Of a stretch of 64,000 bases of DNA, positions 51,122 to 59,723 are shown one piece after another. Below the pieces are notes generated by a model, which ran no database searches, was not told the DNA's origin, and was given only the letters and a program-made list of their open reading frames with translations. A program made the position numbers and the translations under genes. Location: contig NZ_BAGB01000076.1 of assembly GCF_000308615.1 (NCBI RefSeq), positions 310,001 to 374,000 of the forward strand, given 5' to 3'. Numbering within the stretch: the first letter of the stretch is position 1; each line of letters opens with the position of its first letter. Origin of the DNA: Nocardia jiangxiensis NBRC 101359. Lineage in GTDB: Bacteria > Actinomycetota > Actinomycetes > Mycobacteriales > Mycobacteriaceae.

Positions 51122-52468
51122 GTGTCCGATGCTGTCACCCGTAGCGTCGCCGGAACCCGCACAGCGTTGTCCCGGCGCGGATTCCTGGGTCTGTCCGTGG
51201 CGGCGGCCGGGGCCGGGGCCGCGGCCTGCGCCGGCATGGGCGGCGGCGGGGTGCAGGGCGGGGATCCGAACAACATCACCTTCTGGTCGAACCATCCGGG
51301 CACGTCCAAGCGCCGGGAACTGGCGATGATCGACGCCTTCCAGGCGGCGCATCCGGGCCTGCGGGTCACCCTGGTCGACGCGGGCAAGGACTACGAGGAG
51401 GTGTCCACGAAGTTCAACGCGGCACTGATCGGCGGCCAGCTGCCCGATATCGTCGTGCTCTCGGACGTGTGGTGGTTCAATTTCGCGATCAACAAGGCGA
51501 TCACGCCGCTGGATCAGTATTTCGGCGATGCCGGTGTGCGACTGGACGATTACGTGGACACCTTCGTCAACGACTACAAATTCCAGGGCAAGCACTACGC
51601 GCTGCCGTATGCCCGGTCGACGCAGATCTTCTGCTACAACCAGGATGTATGGGCAAAAGCCGGTCTGCCGCAACGGGGTCCGCAGTCGTGGCAGGAATTC
51701 GACGAGTGGGGCCCGAAGATCCAGAGCGTGCTGGGCCCGAACAAGTGGGCGCACGGGTGGTACAACGCGACCAACAACCTGTCCTGGACGTTCCAGGGTC
51801 CGATGTGGACCTTCGGCGGCGCCTACTCCGACGGCTGGAACCTGAAGTTCACCGACCCGGCCACGATCGCCGCGGGAAATGCGCTGCGCGAGATGATCAA
51901 CGTCAAGCGGTACGCCAGCATTCGCCCGCAGGCGGCCACCGATTTCGGCACCGGGGTCATCGCCTCGGCGATCACCTCCACCGGGGACCTTGCGGGCATC
52001 AATGCCAACGCCAAGGGAAAACTGTCCTTCGCGACGGACTTCCTGCCGCATCCCGACGGTCCCGGCTGCACCACCGGCGGGGCCGGACTGGCCATTCCCG
52101 AGCGTATTTCCGATGAGCGAAAAGTGAACGCGCTCAGGTTCATCGAATTCATCACCGATCCCGCCAACACGGCCACGTTCGCGCAGTCCACCGGATACAT
52201 CCCGGTGCGCAAGTCCGCGCAGCAGGATCCGTCCGAGGTGGCGTTCCTGGCGAAGAATCCGAATTTCCAGACCGCGCTGAATCAGCTGCCGCTCACGAAA
52301 TCCCAGGACTACGGCCGAGTTTTCCTGCCGGGCGCCGATCAGATCATCGGCACCGGACTCGAGCAGGTCGGGCTGCGCAATCAGGACGTGCACGCGGTCA
52401 TGTCGAGTGTGCAGAATCAGTTGCACGGGATCTATACCCGGCAGGTCGCACCCAAACTGCCGAAATAG
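51122..52468 (+). CDS. ugpB: Glycerophosphodiester/glycerol-3-phosphate-binding lipoprotein UgpB
   Basis: A 448-residue solute-binding lipoprotein with a Tat-type signal (SRRGFLGLS) and an acylation site AAAC near residue 35. It closely resembles M. tuberculosis UgpB (Rv2833c) as I recall it. Shared landmarks are AGMGGGG after the cysteine, LVDAGKDYEEVSTKFNAALI, YALPYARSTQIF, SWTFQGPMWTFGGAYSD and GGAGLAIPERISDERKVNAL. The mycobacterial protein binds glycerophosphocholine, so uptake of lipid head groups is likely. The GTG at 51122 has AAGGAG 6 nt upstream. No ugpC ATPase gene follows; the next gene converges with no gap between the stop codons. Confidence 0.93.
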   Translation: MSDAVTRSVAGTRTALSRRGFLGLSVAAAGAGAAACAGMGGGGVQGGDPNNITFWSNHPGTSKRRELAMIDAFQAAHPGLRVTLVDAGKDYEEVSTKFNAALIGGQLPDIVVLSDVWWFNFAINKAITPLDQYFGDAGVRLDDYVDTFVNDYKFQGKHYALPYARSTQIFCYNQDVWAKAGLPQRGPQSWQEFDEWGPKIQSVLGPNKWAHGWYNATNNLSWTFQGPMWTFGGAYSDGWNLKFTDPATIAAGNALREMINVKRYASIRPQAATDFGTGVIASAITSTGDLAGINANAKGKLSFATDFLPHPDGPGCTTGGAGLAIPERISDERKVNALRFIEFITDPANTATFAQSTGYIPVRKSAQQDPSEVAFLAKNPNFQTALNQLPLTKSQDYGRVFLPGADQIIGTGLEQVGLRNQDVHAVMSSVQNQLHGIYTRQVAPKLPK

Positions 52469-54487
52469 TCACCAGATGCGCACGCGCTCTTCGGGTTCCA
52501 GGTACAGCTCGTCGCCGGGACGCACGTCGAACGACTCGTAGAAGTCGTCGATGTTGCGGACCACGGCGTTGCAGCGGAATTCGTTGGGTGCGTGCGGATC
52601 CGCGGTCAGGCGCCGGATGGCCTCCTCGGGACGCACCTTCGCACAACGCATCCGGGCCCAGCCCATGAAGAACCGCTGCCCGGCGGTGAATCCGTCGATG
52701 GTCGGGGGTTCGGCGCCGTCCAGCGAGATCCGGTACGCCTTCATCGCGATCGACAGACCGCCCAGATCGCCGATGTTCTCGCCGATCGTGAACTCGCCGT
52801 TGACGGTGTACTCGTCGGGCAGATCCCGCGGCGAGAGCACCGCGTACTGATCGATCAGCGCCTTTGTCCGCCGGTGGAATTCGGCGCGATCCTCGGCGGT
52901 CCACCAGTCCACCATGGTGCCGTCACCATCGTGCGTGCTGCCTTGATCGTCGAAGGCGTGCCCGATCTCGTGGCCGATCACCGCGCCGATCGCGCCGTAG
53001 TTCACCGCGTCGTCGGCGGCCGGGTCGAAGTAGGGCGGACGCAGATATCCCGCGGGGAAGGTGATCGCGTTCATGCCGCGGTGGTAGAAGGCGTTGACCG
53101 TCTGCGGGGTGGTCAGCCATTCGGCGCGATCGACCGGACGCTCCAGTCTGCGCAGCGCGAAGTCGTGTGCGGCAGCGTATCCGCGTCGATAGTTGCCCAC
53201 CAGATCGTTCGGATCGATGTGCACGTCGGAGTAGTCCCGCCAGCTGTCCGGATAGCCGATCTTGGCGACGATCTTCGCCAGTTTGGTCGTGGCCGCGACC
53301 TTGGTGTCCGGCCCCATCCAGGGCAGGTCCGCGATGCTGCGCCGATATGCCTCGCGCAGGTGGGTGACCATCTCGGACATCTTCACCCGGGCCTCGGGCG
53401 GGAAGTGTTCGGCGATGAAGATCTTCCCGACCGCGTCGCCCAGCAGTTCCTGGACCAGCGCCACACCGCGCTTCCAGCGATCCCGGATCTGCCGCGCACC
53501 GGTCAGCGTGCGGCCGTAGAACTCGAAATGCCGGTGGGCAACCTCATCGGTGAGATACGGTGCGCGCCTGCGGATCACCTGCCAACTCGTCCACGCCTGC
53601 CAGTCCGCGAGCGGGGTGTCGGCCCACAGCCGGGCGAAGGCGGTCAGGTAGTCCGGCTGCCGCACCACCACCTCGGCGTGCACCTCAGGCCCCGGCCGCC
53701 CGACCCCCTCGGCGAGCGCGGACGTCCAGCGCGACCAGTCGAATTCCGGGCACTCGCCCCTGAGCTGATCGAATGTGCGCAGGTTGTAGGAGGATTCGGC
53801 GTCGCGACGGCGCACCACGTCCCAATGTCCGGCGGCCAGAGCGCGTTCGAGCTCGAAGATCCGCTTGCCGACGCCGTCCAGGTGCTCCGGCAGCGACGCC
53901 CGCAGTGCTGGATCGGCGGCGAACAGGGCGAACATCGCCTCGATATGCTCGACGTAGGCCGTGCAAATGTCCGCGAATGCCGCTGTGCGGTAATAGGATT
54001 CGTCGGGTAGGCCCAGGCCGGACTGGGTCAGGTGAACCAGATTCCGGCGCGCGTCGTGACTGTCGCCGCTCACGAAGATCTCCACCGCGCCACCCACGCC
54101 GGTGCGCTGCAACCGGCCCAGCAGTGCCGCGAGTTCGGACCGGTCGGTGATCGCGGCGATGTCGGCGAGTTCCCCGGCGATCGGCCCCAGACCGGCGTCG
54201 GCCACCGCGTCCAGATCCATGAAACTCGAGTACAACTCGGCGATGCGGCGCACTTCCTCACCCGCCGAAGCCGGTGCGGTGACCGCGGCCATGATGATCG
54301 CCTGCACATCCAGTTCGGCCTGATCGCGCAGGTCCGAGACCGAACCCGAATGCACGCGGTCCGCGGGGATCTCACAGGTGTCCAGCCAGGCGCCGTTCAC
54401 ATAGCCGTACAGATCGTCGTGCGGCCGCACGGCAGTGTCGATGCGGGACAGATCAATACCTGACACAGGGCTCTGCTCGGCAGTCAC
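52469..54487 (-). CDS. M13-family zinc metallopeptidase (first of a tandem pair)
   Basis: A 672-residue neprilysin/PepO-type metallopeptidase, the family of mycobacterial Zmp1. The zinc site is VIGHEIGHAFDD (HExxH near residue 505) with the third ligand in GENIGDLGGLSIA near 564. The C-terminal M13 domain ends RVRIW. There is no signal peptide or membrane helix, as in Zmp1, which is exported by unknown means. It cleaves peptides rather than proteins. The start is a GTG at 54485-54487; a CATACT box 7 nt upstream suggests a leaderless mRNA. It lies 87 bp after its paralogue and probably arose from it by duplication. Confidence 0.93.
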   Translation of the reverse strand: MTAEQSPVSGIDLSRIDTAVRPHDDLYGYVNGAWLDTCEIPADRVHSGSVSDLRDQAELDVQAIIMAAVTAPASAGEEVRRIAELYSSFMDLDAVADAGLGPIAGELADIAAITDRSELAALLGRLQRTGVGGAVEIFVSGDSHDARRNLVHLTQSGLGLPDESYYRTAAFADICTAYVEHIEAMFALFAADPALRASLPEHLDGVGKRIFELERALAAGHWDVVRRRDAESSYNLRTFDQLRGECPEFDWSRWTSALAEGVGRPGPEVHAEVVVRQPDYLTAFARLWADTPLADWQAWTSWQVIRRRAPYLTDEVAHRHFEFYGRTLTGARQIRDRWKRGVALVQELLGDAVGKIFIAEHFPPEARVKMSEMVTHLREAYRRSIADLPWMGPDTKVAATTKLAKIVAKIGYPDSWRDYSDVHIDPNDLVGNYRRGYAAAHDFALRRLERPVDRAEWLTTPQTVNAFYHRGMNAITFPAGYLRPPYFDPAADDAVNYGAIGAVIGHEIGHAFDDQGSTHDGDGTMVDWWTAEDRAEFHRRTKALIDQYAVLSPRDLPDEYTVNGEFTIGENIGDLGGLSIAMKAYRISLDGAEPPTIDGFTAGQRFFMGWARMRCAKVRPEEAIRRLTADPHAPNEFRCNAVVRNIDDFYESFDVRPGDELYLEPEERVRIW

Positions 54488-54494
54488 CTCTACC

Positions 54495-54500
54495 AGTATG
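54495..54500 (-). promoter_or_regulatory. -10 box of first M13 gene
   Basis: CATACT on the minus strand, 7 nt before the GTG. The context GGCATACTGG...GTGACTGC recurs at the paralogue (56565-56570), which supports both the box and the GTG start. Confidence 0.5.
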
Positions 54501-54574
54501 CCGTGCCGGGTCCGCCGATTCAGGCGAATCGGACCGCCCGTCCGCCGGGAACAACCGGCGAGCGGGCGGGCGAA

Positions 54575-56557
54575 CTACCAGATCCGAACGCGCTCAGCGG
54601 GTTCCAGATACAATGCATCACCCGGCTGCAGCTCGAAGGCCTCGTGGAAGGTGTCCAGATTGCGGACCACGCCGTTGCACCGGAACTCCGCGGGGGAGTG
54701 CGGATCGATGGCCAGACGGCGGATGGCCTCCTCGTCGCGCGCCTTGGTGCGCCAGACCTGCGCCCAGCCGAAGAACACCCGTTGCAGACCGGTGAGCCCA
54801 TCGATGACCGGAGCGGGCGCCTCGCCCAGGGCGATCCGGTAGGCCACCAGGGCGATCGAGAGACCGCCGAGATCGCCGATGTTCTCGCCGATCGTGAACT
54901 CGCCGTTGACCTTGTGGTTCTCCGCCAGACCCTTGGGGGTGAACTCGTTGTACTGATCGATCAGGGCCCGGGTGCGCTTACCGAATTCGGTCCGGTCCGC
55001 ATCGGTCCACCAGTCGACCATATTGCCGTCGCCGTCGTATTTGCTGCCCTGGTCGTCGAAGCCGTGACCGATCTCGTGACCGATCACCGCGCCGATACCG
55101 CCGTAATTGGCCGCGTCGTCGGCGTTCATGTCGAAGAACGGCGGTTGCAGGATCGCCGCGGGGAAGACGATCTCGTTCATGCCCGGGTTGTAGTAGGCGT
55201 TGACCGTCTGCGGGGTCATGAACCACTCGTCGCGATCGACCGGGCCGCCGAGTTTGTTCAGATCGCGGTCGTGCTCGGCGGCATAGCCGCGACGGTAGTT
55301 GCCGACCAGGTCGGCCGGGTCCACGACCACGGCGGAGTAGTCGCGCCAGCGGTCCGGATAGCCGATCTTCGGGGTGAACTTGTCCAGCTTGGCCAGTGCG
55401 GCCTCGCGGGTGTCGGGGCCCATCCACTCCAGCTCGGCGATATTGCGCCGGTACGCCTCCTGCAGATTCGCCACCAGCTCCTGCATGCGCGCCTTGGCCT
55501 CGGGCGGGAAGTGCTGGGCGACATAGAGTTTGCCGACCACCTCGCCGAGCAGATCCTCGACCAGCGAGACGCCGCGCTTCCACCGCTCCCGGTTCTCCTG
55601 GGTGCCGGTGAGCGTGCGGCCGTTGAAGTCGAACGCCTCCTCGACGATCTCGGCGGTGAGATACGATGCGCGACCGCGCAATACCCGCCAGCTCGCCCAC
55701 GCCTGCCAATCGGCCAGCGATTCCGAGGCCCAGAGCCGGGCGAAGGTACGCACGTAATCCGGCTGGCGCACCACGATCTCGGCGAACAGCTCCGGACCCG
55801 ATGCCGAAACGCCCTCGGCCAGGCCGGAGGTCCAACCCGCCCAGTCGAATTCCGGATTCTCCGCGGCCAGATCGGCGAAAGTGGTGAGGTTGTAACTCAA
55901 TTCGGCGTCACGGCGACGGACCACGTCCCAATGCCCCGCGGCCAGCTTGGTTTCCAGATCGAATACCCGCTGCGCGTCGAAGTCCAGCCCGGCCAGCGTG
56001 AACATCCGCCCGATGTGCTGCACGTACTTCGTGCGGATCTCGGCGTAATCGTCACTGCGGTAGTACGACTCGTCGGGCAGCCCGATCCCGGCCTGACTGG
56101 CGTGCACCAGATAACGCTGGGAGTTCTTGTCGTCGGTGTCGACGTAGAACCCGAGCGCACCGCCGACGCCGACGCGCTGCAACCTGCCCAGCAGCGCGGC
56201 GAATTCGGCGCGATCGGTGACGGCGGCCACCGCGTCCAGTTCGGCGGTGATCGGGGTCAATCCCGCCGCCTGGACCGCGGCCTCGTCCAGGAAACTGGTG
56301 TAGAGGTCGCCGATCTTGCGCTCATCGGTACCGGGTGCGGCATCCGAGGCCGCCGCGGTCTGGATGATCGTGCGCACATCCCGCTCGGCCTGGTCGTAGA
56401 GCGTGCGGAACGCGCCGTCGACCGCGCGGTCCGCCGGAATCTCGTACGTCTCCAGCCATTGCCCGTTGACGTGCGTGAACAGGTCGTCCTGCACCCGCAC
56501 GGCGTCGTTGCGATAGGTCAGATCCAGGCCGGAGGAACTCGTCAGATCAGCAGTCAC
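54575..56557 (-). CDS. M13-family zinc metallopeptidase (second of a tandem pair)
   Basis: A 660-residue paralogue of the neighbouring M13 peptidase. The zinc site is VIGHEIGHGFDD (near residue 491-495), with ENIGDLGGLSIALVAYR as third-ligand region. Domain order, length and the C-terminal RVRIW match the first copy. It lacks a signal peptide. The GTG at 56555-56557 has the same upstream context as the other copy. The open frame to 56596 passes the -10 box and is not used. Two M13 genes in tandem suggest different substrate preferences or dosage; which one corresponds to Zmp1 cannot be told here. Confidence 0.93.
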   Translation of the reverse strand: MTADLTSSSGLDLTYRNDAVRVQDDLFTHVNGQWLETYEIPADRAVDGAFRTLYDQAERDVRTIIQTAAASDAAPGTDERKIGDLYTSFLDEAAVQAAGLTPITAELDAVAAVTDRAEFAALLGRLQRVGVGGALGFYVDTDDKNSQRYLVHASQAGIGLPDESYYRSDDYAEIRTKYVQHIGRMFTLAGLDFDAQRVFDLETKLAAGHWDVVRRRDAELSYNLTTFADLAAENPEFDWAGWTSGLAEGVSASGPELFAEIVVRQPDYVRTFARLWASESLADWQAWASWRVLRGRASYLTAEIVEEAFDFNGRTLTGTQENRERWKRGVSLVEDLLGEVVGKLYVAQHFPPEAKARMQELVANLQEAYRRNIAELEWMGPDTREAALAKLDKFTPKIGYPDRWRDYSAVVVDPADLVGNYRRGYAAEHDRDLNKLGGPVDRDEWFMTPQTVNAYYNPGMNEIVFPAAILQPPFFDMNADDAANYGGIGAVIGHEIGHGFDDQGSKYDGDGNMVDWWTDADRTEFGKRTRALIDQYNEFTPKGLAENHKVNGEFTIGENIGDLGGLSIALVAYRIALGEAPAPVIDGLTGLQRVFFGWAQVWRTKARDEEAIRRLAIDPHSPAEFRCNGVVRNLDTFHEAFELQPGDALYLEPAERVRIW

Positions 56558-56564
56558 GCTGTCC

Positions 56565-56570
56565 AGTATG
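56565..56570 (-). promoter_or_regulatory. -10 box of second M13 gene
   Basis: CATACT on the minus strand, 7 nt before the GTG start, in the same ten-base context as at the tandem paralogue. Confidence 0.5.
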
Positions 56571-56612
56571 CCGATGCGCGGCCGGGGTCGCCGCAAACGC
56601 CGTCGGCGGCGC

Positions 56613-57137
56613 TCAGCGAGCCGGGGTGGGAGTGTTCTCCAGGCTCGACCGGAACTGATCGGCGCACTGCCGCACCTTCGCCTGGTCGCCGTTCGCCTGC
56701 CTGGTGCAGTCCAGATAGGTGCGACCGCCGTGGTCGGCGATCCACATCCCCTCCACGACGCCGATCACGATCCCGGCGATGATGCCGAGGGTCGCCAGGG
56801 ACAGGCCGAACCACGCCATGACCCCGCCACCCGCGGTGCCCCGGCGGGCCTTGACCACCGCGATGATGCCGAAAACCAGTCCGAGAAGTCCGAACAGCAC
56901 ACCGCCCAGCACCGTCGGGCAGCTCAGAATCGCCAGAATGCCCAGCACCAGCGCGGTGATCGCCAGCCCTCGGCCCTGCCCCTGCGGCCGGTACGACTCG
57001 CCGGGTGGCGCCGGATAGTCGCTCGGCGGCGGCGGATAACCGCCCGCATTCGACGGGGGCGGATACGGGCCGGGCGAGGGGTAGCCGCCCTCGGGCGAGG
57101 ACGGCGGTTGCTGACCGGGCGGGGGATACTCCGTCAT
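56613..57137 (-). CDS. DUF4190-domain membrane protein
   Basis: A 174-residue protein. The first 60 residues are rich in Pro, Gly and Tyr (PPPGQQPPSSP, YPPPPSDYPAPP), cytoplasmic and flexible. Two membrane helices follow (LAITALVLGILAILSCPTVLGGVLFGLLGLVFGIIAVV and WFGLSLATLGIIAGIVIGVV), the usual DUF4190 arrangement in actinobacteria. A short outer tail has two cysteines (DCTRQ, RQCADQ). Function unknown. I start at the ATG at 57135-57137 with AGAGGA 5 nt upstream, 13 bp after the pirin stop; a GTG at 57161 would overlap pirin. It is probably co-transcribed with pirin. Confidence 0.8.
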   Translation of the reverse strand: MTEYPPPGQQPPSSPEGGYPSPGPYPPPSNAGGYPPPPSDYPAPPGESYRPQGQGRGLAITALVLGILAILSCPTVLGGVLFGLLGLVFGIIAVVKARRGTAGGGVMAWFGLSLATLGIIAGIVIGVVEGMWIADHGGRTYLDCTRQANGDQAKVRQCADQFRSSLENTPTPAR

Positions 57138-57150
57138 GGCTGTCCTCTCG

Positions 57151-57942
57151 TCATTGTCCACCCAGGCGCGCGTGCATCTCCCACACCAGGATCTCCGCGG
57201 GCCGATTCGCGGTGATGCGCTGGCCGCCGCTGCGGGTCAGGCGCACCGCGTCGCCCGCGTAGAGGGTGCCGGTGCCGGCCATGTCGACCTCGCCGTGGGC
57301 GATGAACAGATGTAGGTAGGGCGCTTCGGGCAGGTCCACCGTGGTCGGCTGACCGGGCAGACCCAGGCGCGCGACGTGCAGCGCCGAATGGCTGCTGTTG
57401 ATCTTGATGGCAGTGCGATCGCGATACCGCGGCAGTCCGGAGGCCACCGTCACCAGGCCGCCCGCGGCCAGTTCGGTATCGATCTCGAGTTGCTGATAGC
57501 CCGGCTCCAGACCGGGCTCGTCGGGCACCACCCACATCTGCACGAAATGCACCGGTTCGGTGTGCTCGGCCGTGCCGCCCTGGTCGGGGGGCAGATGCCA
57601 GGAATCGTTCTTCTCCGAGTGCAGGATTCCGGTGCCCGCGCTCATCCGCTGCGCCAGGCCCGGATAGATGATGCCGCTGTGCCCGAGCGAATCCTGATGG
57701 ACCAGTGAGCCGCGCAGCACCCAGGTCACGATCTCCATGTCCCGATGCGGATGGGTCTCGAAACCCTCCCCGGGGCGCACCACGTCCTCGTTGTTGACCA
57801 GCAGCAGGCCGTGGTGGGTGTTGTCCGGATCGTAATGCTCGCCGAAGGAGAACGAATGCTTCGAATCCAGCCATGCCACACGGGTTTTCATGCGGTCGCC
57901 GCCGCGGTGGACATCGATGTGCGGGGTCGTGAGTGTGGACAC
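57151..57942 (-). CDS. Pirin family protein
   Basis: A 263-residue cupin-fold protein. The metal-binding set is visible: HxHxxxE in FETHPHRDMEIVTWVL near residues 63-78, then the region MSAGTGILHSEKND near 108-121. Bacterial pirins bind iron and many act as quercetin dioxygenases or as regulators of enzymes; the role here is open. The start is a GTG at 57940-57942 with GAGGAGG 6 nt upstream, a strong site. It is divergent from the MFS gene at 58132. Confidence 0.88.
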   Translation of the reverse strand: MSTLTTPHIDVHRGGDRMKTRVAWLDSKHSFSFGEHYDPDNTHHGLLLVNNEDVVRPGEGFETHPHRDMEIVTWVLRGSLVHQDSLGHSGIIYPGLAQRMSAGTGILHSEKNDSWHLPPDQGGTAEHTEPVHFVQMWVVPDEPGLEPGYQQLEIDTELAAGGLVTVASGLPRYRDRTAIKINSSHSALHVARLGLPGQPTTVDLPEAPYLHLFIAHGEVDMAGTGTLYAGDAVRLTRSGGQRITANRPAEILVWEMHARLGGQ

Positions 57943-58119
57943 CGTGGTCCTCCTCTCGGGCCGGGCGTCGAAAAGACAGTTCCAGCGTGCCACAACATTG
58001 CCCGCATCCGCCCGGTGGACGCGGCGACCACACCGGCACGCACTGTACCAGCTATTATGCGGCAAATACGCTGCGTCCCATCGTCCACCCGGGATATCGG
58101 CCCCGGCGTCGCGATCGGC

Positions 58120-58125
58120 TAACCT
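58120..58125 (+). promoter_or_regulatory. -10 box for leaderless MFS gene
   Basis: TAACCT followed by 6 nt and the GTG at 58132. No ribosome binding site precedes the GTG, so the mRNA is likely leaderless. Confidence 0.4.
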
Positions 58126-58131
58126 CGCGGG

Positions 58132-59523
58132 GTGGCCGCCCCCAGCCCCGATGACGTTCCGTCCACACCGGGTCGACCGGCCGCGCGGCGAGATCTGCTG
58201 CGCCTGCTCTGGCGTTCGGGTGCGGACCTGCGGCGACTGTCGACGGTGCGGTTCGCGGGGCAGTTCGGCGACGGGATGTTCCAGGCCGCGCTGTCGGGGG
58301 CGATTCTGTTCAATCCGGAGCGGCAGACCGATCCACCGGCCATCGCGGCCGGATTCGCGGTGCTGCTGCTGCCGTATTCGGTGATCGGGCCGTACGCCGG
58401 CGCCCTGCTGGACCGCTGGGATCGGCGCGCGGTGCTGTTCGTGGCGAATGTGTTGCGCGCCTTACTGATCGGCGTGGCGAGCGTCGCTCTGGCGACGGGT
58501 ATCGCCGAGACGCCGCTGCTGCTGCTCGCCCTGTCGGTGGTGGGCGTGAGCCGATTCGTGATGGCGGGCGTCTCGGCGGCGCTGCCGCACGTGCTCGAAC
58601 CACGATTGCTGGTGCCGATGAATTCGGTGCTGGCCACGGTGGCCTCCGGATGCGCGGCGGCCGGCGCCGCGGCGGCGGTGGCGATCATCGGCGCGATCGG
58701 GGCGGGCGACCTGGCCGGAGCGGTCGCGGTGGCGGCCAGCGCCGCCGGATCGGTGATCGGCGCGGTGTGCGCGGCCCGCTTCGCACCGCGGACGCTGGGC
58801 CCCGGCGACGAGGATCCGGCGGCGGACCGCGCGGTGAGTTCGGTGCGGGCCATCCTGACCGGACTGCGCACGGGCGCGCGAGCGGTCCTGGAATCCGCGC
58901 ACTGCACGATCGCGATGATCGGCATCGGCGTGCACCGGATCGTCTTCGGCGCGGACACCCTGCTCATGGTCCTGGTGCTGCGCCGCTCCGCGAACGATCC
59001 CGGCTCGCTCAGCCGCGGTCTGGTCGGATTCGGCGTGGCGATCGCGGCCACCGCCGCCGGAATGCTCTTCGCCGCGGTCCTCGCGCCGCTGGTGATACCG
59101 CGGCTCGGTCGGCCCCGCACCGTCCTGGCGGGTCTGCTCACCGCGTTGGTGGTGCAGACAACGCTGGTCACGCCCATCACCGTGACACACGGCGCGAACA
59201 CCGACATCGCGCACCGGCTGCTGCTGGCCGGGGCGTTCCTGCTCGGCCTGGCCGGGCAGACGATCAAGCTCACCGGCGACGCCACCATGCAGATCGATAT
59301 CGACGACTCCCGGCGCGGCCAGGTGTTCGCCCTGCAGGACACGGTGTTCAACATCGCCTTCGTGCTGGCCGTGGCCGCTGCGGCACTGGTCGTCCCGATC
59401 GACGGACGCTCGATCGGGGTGGTGCTGGCCGGATCGGCCTGCTACGCGGTCGGCATCGTCGCGGTCGCGGTGATCATGGCCGGATCCGCTCGTCCCAGGT
59501 CCCCGGTCCGCTCGGATCGGTGA
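58132..59523 (+). CDS. MFS transporter, MDR-type
   Basis: A 463-residue transporter with ten to twelve helices. FAGQFGDGMFQAALSGAILF starts helix 1 and the loop after helix 2 is LLDRWDRRAVLFVAN, a motif A variant. The helix-rich pattern resembles the MFS_1/MFS_3 group of putative efflux proteins. Substrate unknown. The start is a GTG at 58132, 6 nt behind TAACCT. It is divergent from pirin and followed after 200 bp by the DUF4185 gene. Confidence 0.82.
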   Translation: MAAPSPDDVPSTPGRPAARRDLLRLLWRSGADLRRLSTVRFAGQFGDGMFQAALSGAILFNPERQTDPPAIAAGFAVLLLPYSVIGPYAGALLDRWDRRAVLFVANVLRALLIGVASVALATGIAETPLLLLALSVVGVSRFVMAGVSAALPHVLEPRLLVPMNSVLATVASGCAAAGAAAAVAIIGAIGAGDLAGAVAVAASAAGSVIGAVCAARFAPRTLGPGDEDPAADRAVSSVRAILTGLRTGARAVLESAHCTIAMIGIGVHRIVFGADTLLMVLVLRRSANDPGSLSRGLVGFGVAIAATAAGMLFAAVLAPLVIPRLGRPRTVLAGLLTALVVQTTLVTPITVTHGANTDIAHRLLLAGAFLLGLAGQTIKLTGDATMQIDIDDSRRGQVFALQDTVFNIAFVLAVAAAALVVPIDGRSIGVVLAGSACYAVGIVAVAVIMAGSARPRSPVRSDR

Positions 59524-59723
59524 CGCAGTGCGTCGGCTCATCTGCGGGTTCCCGGTGAATCGGGCCCGTTTCGGCAGCCGCGGGCGATTCGACCTGCAAT
59601 GCGAGGATTCGGTCCGCTAGATTGAACGGGCTGTGCCCGGCTCCACTCGAGCGAGTGATTTCGCTGTGCGATGTCATCGCGGTACGGCCCGTGCCCCGAA
59701 CAGAACCGAGAGAGGCCGTAGGG

